This document shows positions 22,425-30,810 of a stretch of 34,230 bases of DNA, piece after piece. The position numbers and the translations under genes are program-made. Location: positions 1 to 34,230 of the forward strand of contig CAMYLJ010000053.1 in the NCBI GenBank assembly GCA_947259215.1, given 5' to 3'. This DNA is from an uncultured delta proteobacterium (GTDB lineage: Bacteria; Myxococcota_A; UBA9160; JAFDET01). How positions within the stretch are numbered: the stretch's first letter is position 1; every line of letters starts with the position of its first letter. A model generated the notes under the pieces. It searched no databases, had not been told where the DNA came from, and worked only from the letters and a program-made list of their open reading frames with translations.

Positions 22425-25400
22425 TCAGACCTCGAGCTGCTGGCTGCACAGGTAGAAGTAGAGCCCGCGGCGGCGCATGAGCTCCTCGTGGGTTCCGCGC
22501 TCCACGAGCTGGCCGCCGTCGAGCACCGCGATGACGTCCGCGTGGCGCACGGTGGACAGCCGGTGCGCCACGATGAAGCAGGTCCGCTCCTCCAACAGCC
22601 GCCCCAGGTTCTCCTGGAAGGCGCGCTCGGACTCGACGTCCAGGGAGCTCGTGGCTTCATCGAGGATCAGGACGGGCGGCCGGTGGTAGAGGGCCCGGGC
22701 GATGGCGACACGTTGGCGTTGTCCTCCGGACAGAGCCATTCCCGTCTCGCCCACATGTGTGTCGTAGCCGAGGGGCAGACGGTCGATGAAGGCATGGGCG
22801 TTGGCTACCCGCGCCGTCCACACGACCCGGTCCATGTCGGGCTCCTCCTCTCCAAAGGCGATGTTGCGCGCGATCGTGTCGTCGAAGAGGTGGGTCTCCT
22901 GGAGGACGAAGCCGATCTGGCGCCGAAGGTCGCGGTAGGAGAGGGTGCGCAGGTCGACGTGGTCGTAGAGGATCGTGCCCTGGGTGGGCTCGAGGAGTCC
23001 CGCCAGGCACTTCACGAGGCTCGTCTTTCCCGAGCCGCTGCGGCCCACGATGGCCACGGTGGTGCCGGCCGGCACCTCGAGAGAGATGCCTTCCAGCACG
23101 GGCGTCGAGTCCGGGCCACCGTAGCGGAGGCCCAGGTCGCGCAGCTCCACGTGGCCCTCGAGGCTGCGAACCGGACGCAGGGCCTCGCGATCGTGCCCCT
23201 GCTCGGGCTCCGCTTCGAAGACGTCGTCCAGCCGGTCGACCAGCACCGAGGCGTACTGCAGGTCGTCCCAGAGGGCGAGCAGCGTGCCGATCGGGGCATT
23301 CGCCAGGGCCACCAGGGCGTTGAAGGCGACGAGCCCGCCGATGGTCAGCTCCCCGGCCAGCACCTGGCGCGCGCCGACCGCCAGGAAGAGCAGGAGCGAC
23401 ACGAAGCCGACGGCCTGGACCGCGCCCTCGTAGCCCATGATGGTGATGTCGGCGTCGAAGACCCGCCGCGCCACCCCGTGGAACTGGCGCAGCAGCCGCT
23501 CCCGGAAGCCGTCCTCCGCACCCATCGCCTTCACGGTCTCGATGCCGCGGACCGCGTCGATCTGGTGGGACTGGTAGCGGCCGAAGGCCTGCTCGAGCTC
23601 GCCGAAGAGGGGGCGCAGTCGCCGGCGGGAGTAGTGCATCAGGCCGGCGTAGAGGGGCGTCACGGCCAGGAAGACGAGCCCCAGGACCCGGCTGTAGACG
23701 AACATGACGGCGAGCGCCGCGGCGAGCTGGGTCACGGCGGTGAGCCCGCGAACCGCGTGCTGCACCGCGAACTGACGCACCTCCTGCAACCCGGACAGCC
23801 TGCGCTGGATGTCGCCGGTGCGTCTCGTGTGGAAGTAGCTGACCGGCAGCGAGAGGAGCTTGCGCGTGAGGGAATCGAGGGTGGCCGCGTCGATCCGCAC
23901 GGCGCTGAAGGAGAGCAGATAGCGCTGCACGAATACCGCGGCCAGCATGAAGGCCACGACGCCCATCAGCACGGCCACGAGGACCTGCAGCAGACCCACG
24001 TCCTGTTCGACCAGCACCCGGTCGACGATCACCTGGGTGACCACCGGGAAGAGCATGGCCGCGCCGCTCGCAGCCACCGCGAGTCCCAGGGCCCGCGCCA
24101 GGAGCGGGGCGTGGGGTCGGACGAAGGGCCAGAGCCAGGCCAGCCCGGAACGACCCTCGGGCGCGTCGGCGAAGGCGTCCGTGTAGTCGAACAAGGCGGC
24201 GTACCCACTCCACTTGTCGTCGAACTCGGCGCGCGGGATGCGGCGCAGGCCGCTGGCGGGATCGGCGATGCGCGCCCCATTCTCGTCGACGTCGTAGAGC
24301 ACGACCCAGTGGTTGGCCTCCCAGTGGCAGATTGCGGGGAGCGGCATCTCGAGCAGGTGGGAGCGAGAGGCCTTCACCGTACGCGCCGCAAGCCCGAGCT
24401 CCTCGGCGCCGCGGCACAGCGCTCGCAGGCTGGTCCCGTCCCGGCTCACCTGCACCAGGCGCCGGATCCGGGTGGTCGGCACGGCGCGTCCGAAGTGGCG
24501 GCAGACCATCGCCAGGCAGGCCGCCCCGCAGTCCATGGCGTCGATCTGACGGACGTGGGGAAAGCGGCGGATGCGACCCGGCCGCTTCACGAAGCGACCC
24601 TCCGGCGAGGCGAAGGGCGCCTCGCCTGCCGCCTCGGATTCCTCCCGCGCGGCGCCCTCGTCCACGACCGCGGGCGCGGTGGCGTCGGCCGGCAGCAGCT
24701 CCTCGGCGAAGTCGATCGGGACCCGCGCCGTCTCGCGGTAGCCGTACTGCGCGACGCGCTCCTCGATCCGGGCGCGGAAGTCGGGGTGCGCCTCCACGAG
24801 GCGTTGGAAGGTCTCGCGGCCCAGGCGCAGCAGCCGGCACGGCGAGACCGTCTCCACGCTGGCCGCGCGAGCGGTCCCCTGGAAGAGCGCCTTTTCCCCG
24901 AAGAAGTCGCCCTTGCGCAGGTACGCCAGATAGCGGCGCTCGCCCGCCTCCTCCCGGAAGGCGCGCAGGCGGCCCTCCTCGACGACGTACATCGCGTCCG
25001 CCGGCTCGCCCTCGCGCACCACGCGCACGCCGGCCGCCACGTCCTCCGGCTCGAGTTCTTCGAGAATCCGGGCCAGCGCCTCGGCCGGAAGTCGCGCGAA
25101 GGGCGAGTAGAGGCGGAAGAAGTTCTCGAGCGCGCGGTGGCGCATGCGCAGCTCGAAGTAGACGCCGATCTCGGGGTGCTCCCGGACCAGGCGCTTCAGC
25201 ACCGCACCATCGAGGCGCAGCAGCTCGACATCGCTCGTGGCGCGCACGGTCGCCGCACGCGGCGCGTCTCCGAGGACGCCGGCCTCGCCGAATCCCTCCC
25301 CGGGCCGCAGCACGCCCAGGGGCACCTCCTGCGTCCCGGATCCGCGTTTCAGCACGCGGGCCCGGCCGGAGGCCAGGACGTAGTAGGCGTCCGCGGGGTC

Positions 25401-25529
25401 TCCTTCGCGCACGATCTCCGACCCGAACTGTGCCGACACCGGAACGAAGGCGTCGGCCACGCGCTTGCGGAGCTCGGCCGGCATCATGCGCAGGAGCGGG
25501 AGGTGTTCCAGGGTCTCGCGGCGGTCCAT
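22425..25529 (-). CDS. peptidase C39-containing ABC exporter with two N-terminal cyclic-nucleotide-binding domains
   Basis: The 1034-residue protein has five parts. Two cNMP-binding domains lie at about 10-125 (SEIVREGDPADAYYVLASGRA, GEGFGEAGVLGDAPRAATVRA) and 145-265 (VREGEPADAMYVVEEGRL, GDFFGEKALFQGTARAASV). The C39 peptidase at about 325-455 has Cys334 in DAMDCGAAC and His407 in NHWVV, with Asp in IADPASG. A six-helix ABC membrane domain lies at about 475-770. The nucleotide-binding domain has Walker A GRSGSGKTS, signature LSGGQRQR, Walker B LILDEAT and the H-loop in VAHRLS. C39 domains cut leader peptides after a double glycine while the transporter exports the core. All catalytic residues appear intact. 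Both cNMP domains keep the FGE-x6-R-A-A/S phosphate-cassette pattern, which suggests export or cleavage responds to cAMP or cGMP. Confidence 0.92.
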   Translation of the reverse strand: MDRRETLEHLPLLRMMPAELRKRVADAFVPVSAQFGSEIVREGDPADAYYVLASGRARVLKRGSGTQEVPLGVLRPGEGFGEAGVLGDAPRAATVRATSDVELLRLDGAVLKRLVREHPEIGVYFELRMRHRALENFFRLYSPFARLPAEALARILEELEPEDVAAGVRVVREGEPADAMYVVEEGRLRAFREEAGERRYLAYLRKGDFFGEKALFQGTARAASVETVSPCRLLRLGRETFQRLVEAHPDFRARIEERVAQYGYRETARVPIDFAEELLPADATAPAVVDEGAAREESEAAGEAPFASPEGRFVKRPGRIRRFPHVRQIDAMDCGAACLAMVCRHFGRAVPTTRIRRLVQVSRDGTSLRALCRGAEELGLAARTVKASRSHLLEMPLPAICHWEANHWVVLYDVDENGARIADPASGLRRIPRAEFDDKWSGYAALFDYTDAFADAPEGRSGLAWLWPFVRPHAPLLARALGLAVAASGAAMLFPVVTQVIVDRVLVEQDVGLLQVLVAVLMGVVAFMLAAVFVQRYLLSFSAVRIDAATLDSLTRKLLSLPVSYFHTRRTGDIQRRLSGLQEVRQFAVQHAVRGLTAVTQLAAALAVMFVYSRVLGLVFLAVTPLYAGLMHYSRRRLRPLFGELEQAFGRYQSHQIDAVRGIETVKAMGAEDGFRERLLRQFHGVARRVFDADITIMGYEGAVQAVGFVSLLLFLAVGARQVLAGELTIGGLVAFNALVALANAPIGTLLALWDDLQYASVLVDRLDDVFEAEPEQGHDREALRPVRSLEGHVELRDLGLRYGGPDSTPVLEGISLEVPAGTTVAIVGRSGSGKTSLVKCLAGLLEPTQGTILYDHVDLRTLSYRDLRRQIGFVLQETHLFDDTIARNIAFGEEEPDMDRVVWTARVANAHAFIDRLPLGYDTHVGETGMALSGGQRQRVAIARALYHRPPVLILDEATSSLDVESERAFQENLGRLLEERTCFIVAHRLSTVRHADVIAVLDGGQLVERGTHEELMRRRGLYFYLCSQQLEV

Positions 25530-25534
25530 GCTCG

Positions 25535-26440
25535 TCAGAATCCGATCGCCCAGCGCACGTGCTCGTCGCAGGCGTGCTGGAGCTCGTTGCGACGCACGCG
25601 TTCGCGCGCCCGCGCGCGCACGTCGGGATCCTCGATGCGGGGGATCTGCTTGCTGACGACCTGATAGAGGGCGAAGCCGTCCCCGAACGGGACCGGACCG
25701 ACGAGCTCCTCCTCCGCGGCGGCGGCGAGGGCGCCGGTGCTCTCGGGAGGCAACTCCTCCAGCCAGAAGTCCACCCGCTCGAGCGGACGCGCCGCGTCGG
25801 CGGCGACGGCGTCGAGGGATTCCCGGTCCTCGCGTACCCGTAGCGCCCCCTCCCGGGCCATGGGCTCTTCCGGGAGCACCAGCCGGCGAGCTCGGATTCG
25901 CAGCCAGTCCAGGCGGTGAAGCGCCAGGCAGCGCTCGAGGGCAGACGTCGAGGGCTCGCCGAGATCGGCGACCGCAGCGGCCGCCTCGGCCGCCAGGGCC
26001 CGGGCCGCCTCCTCGAGGGCGCCGGAGCAGATGGCTTCGCTCCAGTGTGCGGCCGAGAGCGCGGCCGGGTCGGGCGAGAAAGGCGCGAGGATGGCTCCGA
26101 GTTCGTCGGCCCAGTGCTCGCGCAGCAGCCCTCGACGCAGGGCTGCGGTCCAGGCCTCTTCATCGAGGCCCCAGCGCCCCAGCCAGGCGCGCGTGTCGTC
26201 GCCAGAGATCAGGTCGCGCGCGTAGCGGAAGCTCTCCGCGGCTGCGTCGAGGGCGCCGGCCGGCAGCGGATCGCCCTCCGCCTCGGCGCGCAGCTCGCAC
26301 GCGAGCCCCGCCCGGGCCCGTGCCTCGACGGCCGCCCAGACGCCGCGCCGTCGCGCGGCGTCGACGACGTCCTTCCCGGTGTATTCGGTGGACCCGACGC
26401 GGAACACGACGCGCTCCTGCCCCATGCCCATCGTAGGCAT
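25535..26440 (-). CDS. parvulin-like (PpiC-related) peptide maturation protein
   Basis: The 301-residue protein has a SurA/PpiC-like layout: a short beta-start (VVFRVGSTEYTGKDVVDAAR), a long helical region, and a C-terminal domain with ERVDFWLEELPPE and VGPVPFGDGFALYQVVSKQI, which recalls the parvulin rotamase core. Related proteins accompany peptide exporters and have been described as putative peptide maturation proteins. No signal peptide is seen, so it may act in the cytoplasm on the precursor. ATG at 26440 is preferred because GAGGGG lies 4 bases upstream; ATG 26431 and 26425 are close alternatives. It is the first gene of the export operon, 5 bases before the ABC gene. Confidence 0.65.
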   Translation of the reverse strand: MPTMGMGQERVVFRVGSTEYTGKDVVDAARRRGVWAAVEARARAGLACELRAEAEGDPLPAGALDAAAESFRYARDLISGDDTRAWLGRWGLDEEAWTAALRRGLLREHWADELGAILAPFSPDPAALSAAHWSEAICSGALEEAARALAAEAAAAVADLGEPSTSALERCLALHRLDWLRIRARRLVLPEEPMAREGALRVREDRESLDAVAADAARPLERVDFWLEELPPESTGALAAAAEEELVGPVPFGDGFALYQVVSKQIPRIEDPDVRARARERVRRNELQHACDEHVRWAIGF

Positions 26441-26614
26441 TGTACCCCTCGGGGGGGAGGGAAAGGGAGATCCTGGGAGAGACCGGGCGGTGCTCGTGGC
26501 GCGCGCCCGACGCGGGGGCCTCGCCCGGCCTCCGGGCAGACTCGCCGGACCTGCCCCCGAGGGAAGACGGGATTCGTGCAGCGGGTCTCCGACCGGCGAA
26601 CCGCCCGAGGCTCT

Positions 26615-26662
26615 GGGTCTGAAGCGCTGACGGCTCGGCGGCGCCCGGCCGTGCACGTCCTG
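26615..26662 (+). repeat. decayed duplicate of the precursor-end/glycosyltransferase-start junction
   Basis: GCGCTGACGGCTCGGC (26624-26639) and CCGTGCACGTCCTG (26649-26662) recur in the same order at 26890-26905 and 26923-26936, where they are the end of the peptide gene and the start of the glycosyltransferase gene. The upstream pair lies ahead of the peptide gene, so an earlier tandem copy of this junction was probably lost. Confidence 0.6.
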
Positions 26663-26731
26663 CATGGCGGCCCGGCTCTCGCCCGCATCGTGGCATACTG
26701 GCAGCCGGACCCACCCAAAGGAGGCTCCATC

Positions 26732-26896
26732 ATGCCGTCCAAGAAAGGCAAGAAGAAGGCGACCCGGAAGTCGTCTTCCAAGAAGACCAAGGATCTCTCT
26801 CCGCGCAAGGACCCGAAGGGCGGAGCCGTCGGCGACACGCTTACCCTTAACCTGAAGGGCAAGGACTCGGTGCGCCCCAGGGGTTTCAGGCGCTGA
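26732..26896 (+). CDS. putative double-glycine peptide precursor (RiPP/bacteriocin-like)
   Basis: The 54-residue peptide has a very basic Lys/Ser-rich start (MPSKKGKKKATRKSSSKKTK), then DLSPRKDPKGG, with a Gly30-Gly31 pair suitable for C39 cleavage. A 23-residue putative core follows, AVGDTLTLNLKGKDSVRPRG plus FRR, which has no cysteine but two serine/threonine-rich spots. AAAGGAGG lies 6 bases before the ATG, a near-ideal ribosome site, which strongly supports expression. It is divergent from the C39 exporter operon and 28 bases upstream of a glycosyltransferase gene on the same strand. That it is the exporter's cargo is inferred from the motif and position. Confidence 0.75.
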   Translation: MPSKKGKKKATRKSSSKKTKDLSPRKDPKGGAVGDTLTLNLKGKDSVRPRGFRR

Positions 26897-26924
26897 CGGC
26901 TCGGCTGGGCTCGGAGGCGGGACC

Positions 26925-28121
26925 GTGCACGTCCTGTTCGTGCATCCGAGCAATCCGGCGCAGTTCCGCCCCGTGCTCGGTCATCTCGCCCGGCGCCCCG
27001 GGTGGCGCTGCACCTTCGTCGCCGCGCGGCGGGCCGTGCGGATCGATGGTGTCGAGCACCTTCGCTATCGCCCGCGCGGCGGCGCCACCGAGTACAACTC
27101 GTTCCACACCCGGACGTTCGAGAACGCCGTCGCGCACGCCGAGGGCGTCTATCGGGCGCTGAAGGCCCGGCCCGACGTCCAGCCCGATCTGATCGTGGGC
27201 CACTCGGGCTTCGGATCGACGATCTTCCTGCGTGAGCTCTTCGACGCGCCGATCGTGAACTACTTCGACTTCTTCTACCGTCCGGGTCTCGATTTCCGTC
27301 CCGATTTCCCGATCGGCGAAGCCGAGCGTCTACGCGCCCGGGTCCGCGGCGCGATGGTGCTCCTCGACCTCGACAACTGCGACGCCGGCTACACCCCCAC
27401 CCGATTCCAGCAGCGGAGCCTGCCGGCGGAGTATCGGGAGAAGGTTCGCGTCATCCACGACGGCGTGGATACCGAGGTCTTCCAGCGACGCTCGAACCCG
27501 GGGCGCCGGATCGGCAGCCGAACCATCGCTCGGGACACCCGGATCGTGACCTACTGCGCCAGCGGACTCGAGCTGACCCGCGGCTTCGACGTCTTCATGA
27601 GGGCGGCGAAGATCATCTATCGCAAGCATCCGGACGTCGTCTTCCTCGTGGTCGGGAGCGACCACGTCTTCTACGGGGACGACGAGGACTGGATCGGGAA
27701 GCACGCCTCGCTGCGCGAGTGGGTCCTGGCGCAGGATGAATACGACCTCTCGAAGTTCGTCTTCCTGGGACGCGTCGCCCGGCGGACGCTCGCCCGGGTC
27801 TTCTCCCTGAGCGACGTCCACGTGTATCTCACGGTCCCCTTCGTCCTCGGCTGGTCGCTGATGGATGCACTGTCCTGCGGCGCCGTGGTGGTCGGGTCGG
27901 ACACGGAGCCCGTGCGCGAGATGATCCGCCCTGGCGAGAACGGGCTTCTCGCGGATTTCTTCGACGCCGAGAGAATCGCCGACCTGGCGCTCGGCGTGTT
28001 TCGCGACCCCGGCGCCTACGAAGGCATGCGCCGCAACGCAGCCGCGTTCATCGAGGAGCACTACAGCGCCGATGTCGTGGTTCCCCGGATCCTCGAGCTC
28101 TACGAGCGCGTGGCGGGCTGA
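26925..28121 (+). CDS. GT4-type glycosyltransferase
   Basis: The 398-residue protein has the two Rossmann halves of GT-B glycosyltransferases. The N-terminal half starts MHVLFVHPSNPAQFRPVLGH, with DLIVGHSGFGSTIFLRELF and YFDFFYRPG. The C-terminal half has VTYCASGLELTRGFDVFMRA, VFLVVGSD, and the sugar-nucleotide loop YLTVPFVLGWSLMDALSCGA ending VREMIRPGENGLL (the E-x7-E-like region). It transfers a sugar to an unknown acceptor. The tight spacing after the peptide gene suggests the peptide, or a surface glycan, as target. GTG start chosen by fit to the N-terminal beta strand. Confidence 0.85.
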   Translation: MHVLFVHPSNPAQFRPVLGHLARRPGWRCTFVAARRAVRIDGVEHLRYRPRGGATEYNSFHTRTFENAVAHAEGVYRALKARPDVQPDLIVGHSGFGSTIFLRELFDAPIVNYFDFFYRPGLDFRPDFPIGEAERLRARVRGAMVLLDLDNCDAGYTPTRFQQRSLPAEYREKVRVIHDGVDTEVFQRRSNPGRRIGSRTIARDTRIVTYCASGLELTRGFDVFMRAAKIIYRKHPDVVFLVVGSDHVFYGDDEDWIGKHASLREWVLAQDEYDLSKFVFLGRVARRTLARVFSLSDVHVYLTVPFVLGWSLMDALSCGAVVVGSDTEPVREMIRPGENGLLADFFDAERIADLALGVFRDPGAYEGMRRNAAAFIEEHYSADVVVPRILELYERVAG

Positions 28122-28137
28122 TCCGGAGAGCGGGCGG

Positions 28138-28160
28138 ACCGGGAGGGCAGAGGGCCCGGT
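28138..28160. terminator. hairpin between convergent glycosyltransferase and sulfotransferase genes
   Basis: ACCGGG and CCCGGT form a 6-bp stem with an 11-base purine-rich loop, placed midway in the 42-base gap between two convergent stop codons. It may end transcription from both sides; no T-tract is present. Confidence 0.4.
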
Positions 28161-28163
28161 GGC

Positions 28164-28967
28164 TCAGATCTCGTAGCCCCGTGACCGGGCCAGCTCGCGG
28201 TTGAGGCCACGCACGATCGCGAGGTCGCTCTCGCCGAGCAGCCGCTTCCACGTGCCCCGATTGGACTCGTCGATGGGCCGGTCTCGCATGGTTCCGCCGA
28301 TCGCCTCGCCCGAGTGCAGCTCGTGATGTCGGAGCACGTTGTCGTCCCAGGCCAGGCCCAGTTCGTGGAGCACCTCCCCGACGACTCGGCGCGGCTCGGT
28401 GACCAGGTCCTCGTAGCCCACCGGGCGCAGTGGAATGCCGGAGGAGGCGACCACGCTCATCCACTCCTGCTTGATGCGCCAGCAGAGGGCCCCGGCGAGC
28501 ACGATCTCCTGTCTGGAACGCGAAGCAGGCGGCCGGGCCTGCGACCGCACCCAGTCCGCATGGACGGTCTCGAGCGCCGCTCGGGTCGCAGCCGGCAGGG
28601 CCGGATAGCCGCTTTCGATCTCGAAAGTGGCGCCACCCGGATGAGCCGCCCAAGGTGCAGAGCCCGCGTCGCCCAAGGACAGGTGCAGGCCCACCATGGA
28701 CGCCACCACGTCCCTTGGATCGCGAACGCACCAGAGCACCCGGACGTCCGGCAGGCTGCGCATGAACTCGACGTCGTGCGCCTGGCGCGGAAGCTTGAAG
28801 ACCACCTGTGGGCTGTATTCGCTGGCGCTCAGGTAGCGTGGGAGCTCGTCGATGTCGAAGTCCCACTCGTCGACCACCGTCGCGTCGGCATGGGAGTCCA
28901 GGATCAGGCTCAGCAGGGTCGTCCCGCTGCGTTGACAGCCGGTGACGAGGATCGGTCGATTGCCCAT
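28164..28967 (-). CDS. sulfotransferase family protein
   Basis: The 267-residue protein starts MGNRPILVTGCQRSGTTLLS, the 5'-phosphosulfate-binding loop of PAPS-dependent sulfotransferases. The 3'-phosphate motif is in VLWCVRDPRDVVASMVGLHL. Late motifs RPVGYEDLVTEPRRVVGEVL and a final R-x2-W-x2-L pattern (NRGTWKRLL) also fit. It should transfer sulfate from PAPS to a carbohydrate, lipid or peptide. It faces the glycosyltransferase gene and shares its neighbourhood with a methyltransferase, so together they may decorate one product. Confidence 0.85.
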   Translation of the reverse strand: MGNRPILVTGCQRSGTTLLSLILDSHADATVVDEWDFDIDELPRYLSASEYSPQVVFKLPRQAHDVEFMRSLPDVRVLWCVRDPRDVVASMVGLHLSLGDAGSAPWAAHPGGATFEIESGYPALPAATRAALETVHADWVRSQARPPASRSRQEIVLAGALCWRIKQEWMSVVASSGIPLRPVGYEDLVTEPRRVVGEVLHELGLAWDDNVLRHHELHSGEAIGGTMRDRPIDESNRGTWKRLLGESDLAIVRGLNRELARSRGYEI

Positions 28968-29031
28968 GGCCTCAGGGTACGCTGGCGCCCGCTCGCTGGC
29001 AGCGGCGCTGCGGGCCTCGTTGGGGAGAGGC

Positions 29032-29646
29032 TCAACCGGTAGGGGTGTCCGGCTGCTCGTAGGGGCGGCACGCGGCGAGGCACTCGTCGAAGAGGGCCAG
29101 CATGCGCTCGGGCGCCAGCTCGGCGCCCGGCAGCGGAGCCTTCGGGTCCTTGATGGTCAGCACCGCGAAGTCGATGTGACTCACCACGTTGAACAGGTGT
29201 CTCCGCGCCCATTCCTGGTCTTTGGCGGGCTTGTTCGCGTACTCGTCCGTGTAGTGCAGTCGGTGGGCGATCTTCGTAAAGAGGATGTCGTCTTGCTCGG
29301 CCGCCGAGCCCTTGAGCCGATCCGGGTCGAAGAAGTCGAAGGAGTGCTCGTTGAAGTTCTGCCGATGGTACGGATTGACCAGGTTGTACTCGGTGAGGGT
29401 GACGTAGGGCACGCCGACCAGCAAAGGGCAGCCGTGCTTGAGCACGCGGTGGATCTCGCCGAGGGCGAAGAGATAGCGGTCCAGGTGTTCGAGTGCGTGA
29501 TAGGTGAAGACCAGGTCCACGCTGTCGTCGTCGAACGGCAGCCGATCCACGTTGAGATCGAGACTCACGTCGGCCCTCGAGGAGAGGTCCACGTTGGCAA
29601 AGCCTCGTATATAGGTCCGTCCCGCCCCGATGTTCAACCTGGTCAC
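29032..29646 (-). CDS. class I SAM-dependent methyltransferase
   Basis: The 204-residue protein opens LNIGAGRTYIRGFANVDLSS, motif I of small class I methyltransferases that act on sugars or surface polysaccharides. Motif II-like LPFDDDSVDLVFTYHALEHL and the post-motif HRVLKHGCPLLVGVP follow. The substrate is unknown. GTG start with GGGAG upstream; the TTG four codons on is an alternative. It lies 64 bases upstream of the sulfotransferase gene on the same strand and is likely co-transcribed with it. The 375-bp spacer upstream holds a tRNA-Pro-like repeat. Confidence 0.85.
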   Translation of the reverse strand: MTRLNIGAGRTYIRGFANVDLSSRADVSLDLNVDRLPFDDDSVDLVFTYHALEHLDRYLFALGEIHRVLKHGCPLLVGVPYVTLTEYNLVNPYHRQNFNEHSFDFFDPDRLKGSAAEQDDILFTKIAHRLHYTDEYANKPAKDQEWARRHLFNVVSHIDFAVLTIKDPKAPLPGAELAPERMLALFDECLAACRPYEQPDTPTG

Positions 29647-29874
29647 GTTCTCCCGCCTGCGGTGTTGGGCGCCTGAGATCGCCGGATTCTCCAGAAGCGC
29701 AGCTTCTCATACCTCCATGGCCCGCCTGCTCGACTCAGCCGCGCCCGCCGGCGGTCGATCGCGCCGTTCGCGTCCCGTAATGGCTCGTCGATCGTCTCCC
29801 CGGGGCATTCTACCGGGACCCCACCGCCTCCCGACGGCGGCACTCGCCTGCAACGATCAGGCAACGCCCCCGGC

Positions 29875-29999
29875 GCTTGCAGTGTGCTTACTGGCGCCAG
29901 GCCACGGGCCGATTCCTCAATGATTCCAATTGGTTGCGGAGCGCCTCGTCCTGAATGGGATTCAGTAGGTCGCGAGTTCGAATCTCGCCGGCCCGACCA
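29875..29999 (+). repeat. tRNA-Pro-like dispersed repeat, copy 6
   Basis: Full 125-bp copy. GCTTGC at 29875 and GCTTAC 11 bases on; GATTCC at offsets 36 and 47; CTGAAT at 29951, offset 76. The loop reads ATGGGAT with CAGTAGG after the stem, a small change from the others. ACCA ends at 29999. The tail begins AGGAAATCAGCCGGT, a partial version of the hairpin tail of copies 3 and 5. Confidence 0.85.
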
Positions 30000-30021
30000 A
30001 GGAAATCAGCCGGTCACGAAT

Positions 30022-30810
30022 CTACGGTGCGCCTTCGAAGCGATCGACCGCCCAGGTGGCGACCGGGCCCTCCACGCCCCGCACCTCCGCAGGCGGCATG
30101 GGGCGCAGGGCGAAGCGCGGGTCGAGGTCTTCGCGCACGGCCGTGGTCACCAGAACGTCGCCGTCGCAGCTGCGCGTCAGGTCCTGGACCCGGGCGGCGA
30201 GGTTCACGGTGCGCCCCACCAGCGCGAACTGCACGAGGTCACGGCTGCCGACCAGGCCGGCAACACCCGATCCGCGGTGGATGCCCACCCCGATCGCGAT
30301 AGTCGGCAGACCCTCGGCCGCCAGCTCCTTGTTGTAGGCTTCCAGCTCGCGGCGCATGGCCAGGGCCGCGTGCGCGGCGTCGTTGGCCTGCCAGGGGTTC
30401 GGCTGGAGCGCGCCGAAGAGCGCCAGGATCCCGTCGCCCAGGAACGTGGACACGTACCCCCGGTGGTCCGTGATGGCGCGGCTCATGCGCTCGAAGTGGC
30501 CGTTCAGGATGCGCAGGAGCACGTCGGGCTCGATGCTCTCGGAGAGCGCCGTGAAGCCCACGAGGTCGGCGAAGAGCGCCGTCACCTCCTTGCGTTCGCC
30601 GCGGGGCGCAACGCCGCTCGCGATGATCTCCTCGATGATCTCGTCGGGGGCGAAACGCGAGAAGGAGTGCTGGAGGTTCTCGAGCTCACGGGCCGCCGCC
30701 TCGAGGCGTCGGCGCAGGCGCCGCCGCTCCACGCCGGCGCGCCAGAGCCACGCGCCGAGCCCGAGGAGCGCCAGGCCGAGCGCCGCCACCGCCCACGGCG
30801 GCAGCGTCAC
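30022..30810 (-). CDS. membrane-anchored class III adenylate/guanylate cyclase
   Basis: The 262-residue protein has one N-terminal helix (PWAVAALGLALLGLGAWLW), a short coiled linker, and a complete cyclase domain. Metal aspartates are in LFADLVGFTAL and FLGDGILALFG. The transition-state Asn and Arg are in LVGRTVNLAARV. Unlike the cyclase at 12793, all catalytic positions are standard. It makes cAMP or cGMP in the cytoplasm. Its GTG overlaps the stop of the upstream CMD-family gene (GTGA), so the two form an operon. Confidence 0.88.
   Translation of the reverse strand: MTLPPWAVAALGLALLGLGAWLWRAGVERRRLRRRLEAAARELENLQHSFSRFAPDEIIEEIIASGVAPRGERKEVTALFADLVGFTALSESIEPDVLLRILNGHFERMSRAITDHRGYVSTFLGDGILALFGALQPNPWQANDAAHAALAMRRELEAYNKELAAEGLPTIAIGVGIHRGSGVAGLVGSRDLVQFALVGRTVNLAARVQDLTRSCDGDVLVTTAVREDLDPRFALRPMPPAEVRGVEGPVATWAVDRFEGAP

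Noticed and set aside
22488-25664. Long plus-strand open frame opposite the ABC exporter gene
   Set aside because: It is the antisense shadow of a clearly recognisable exporter; its composition (H, R, G, D, Q rich) shows no domain.
26441-26731. Additional small genes in the divergent spacer before the peptide precursor
   Set aside because: No frame has a ribosome site plus coherent composition; the only structure seen is the decayed duplicated junction.
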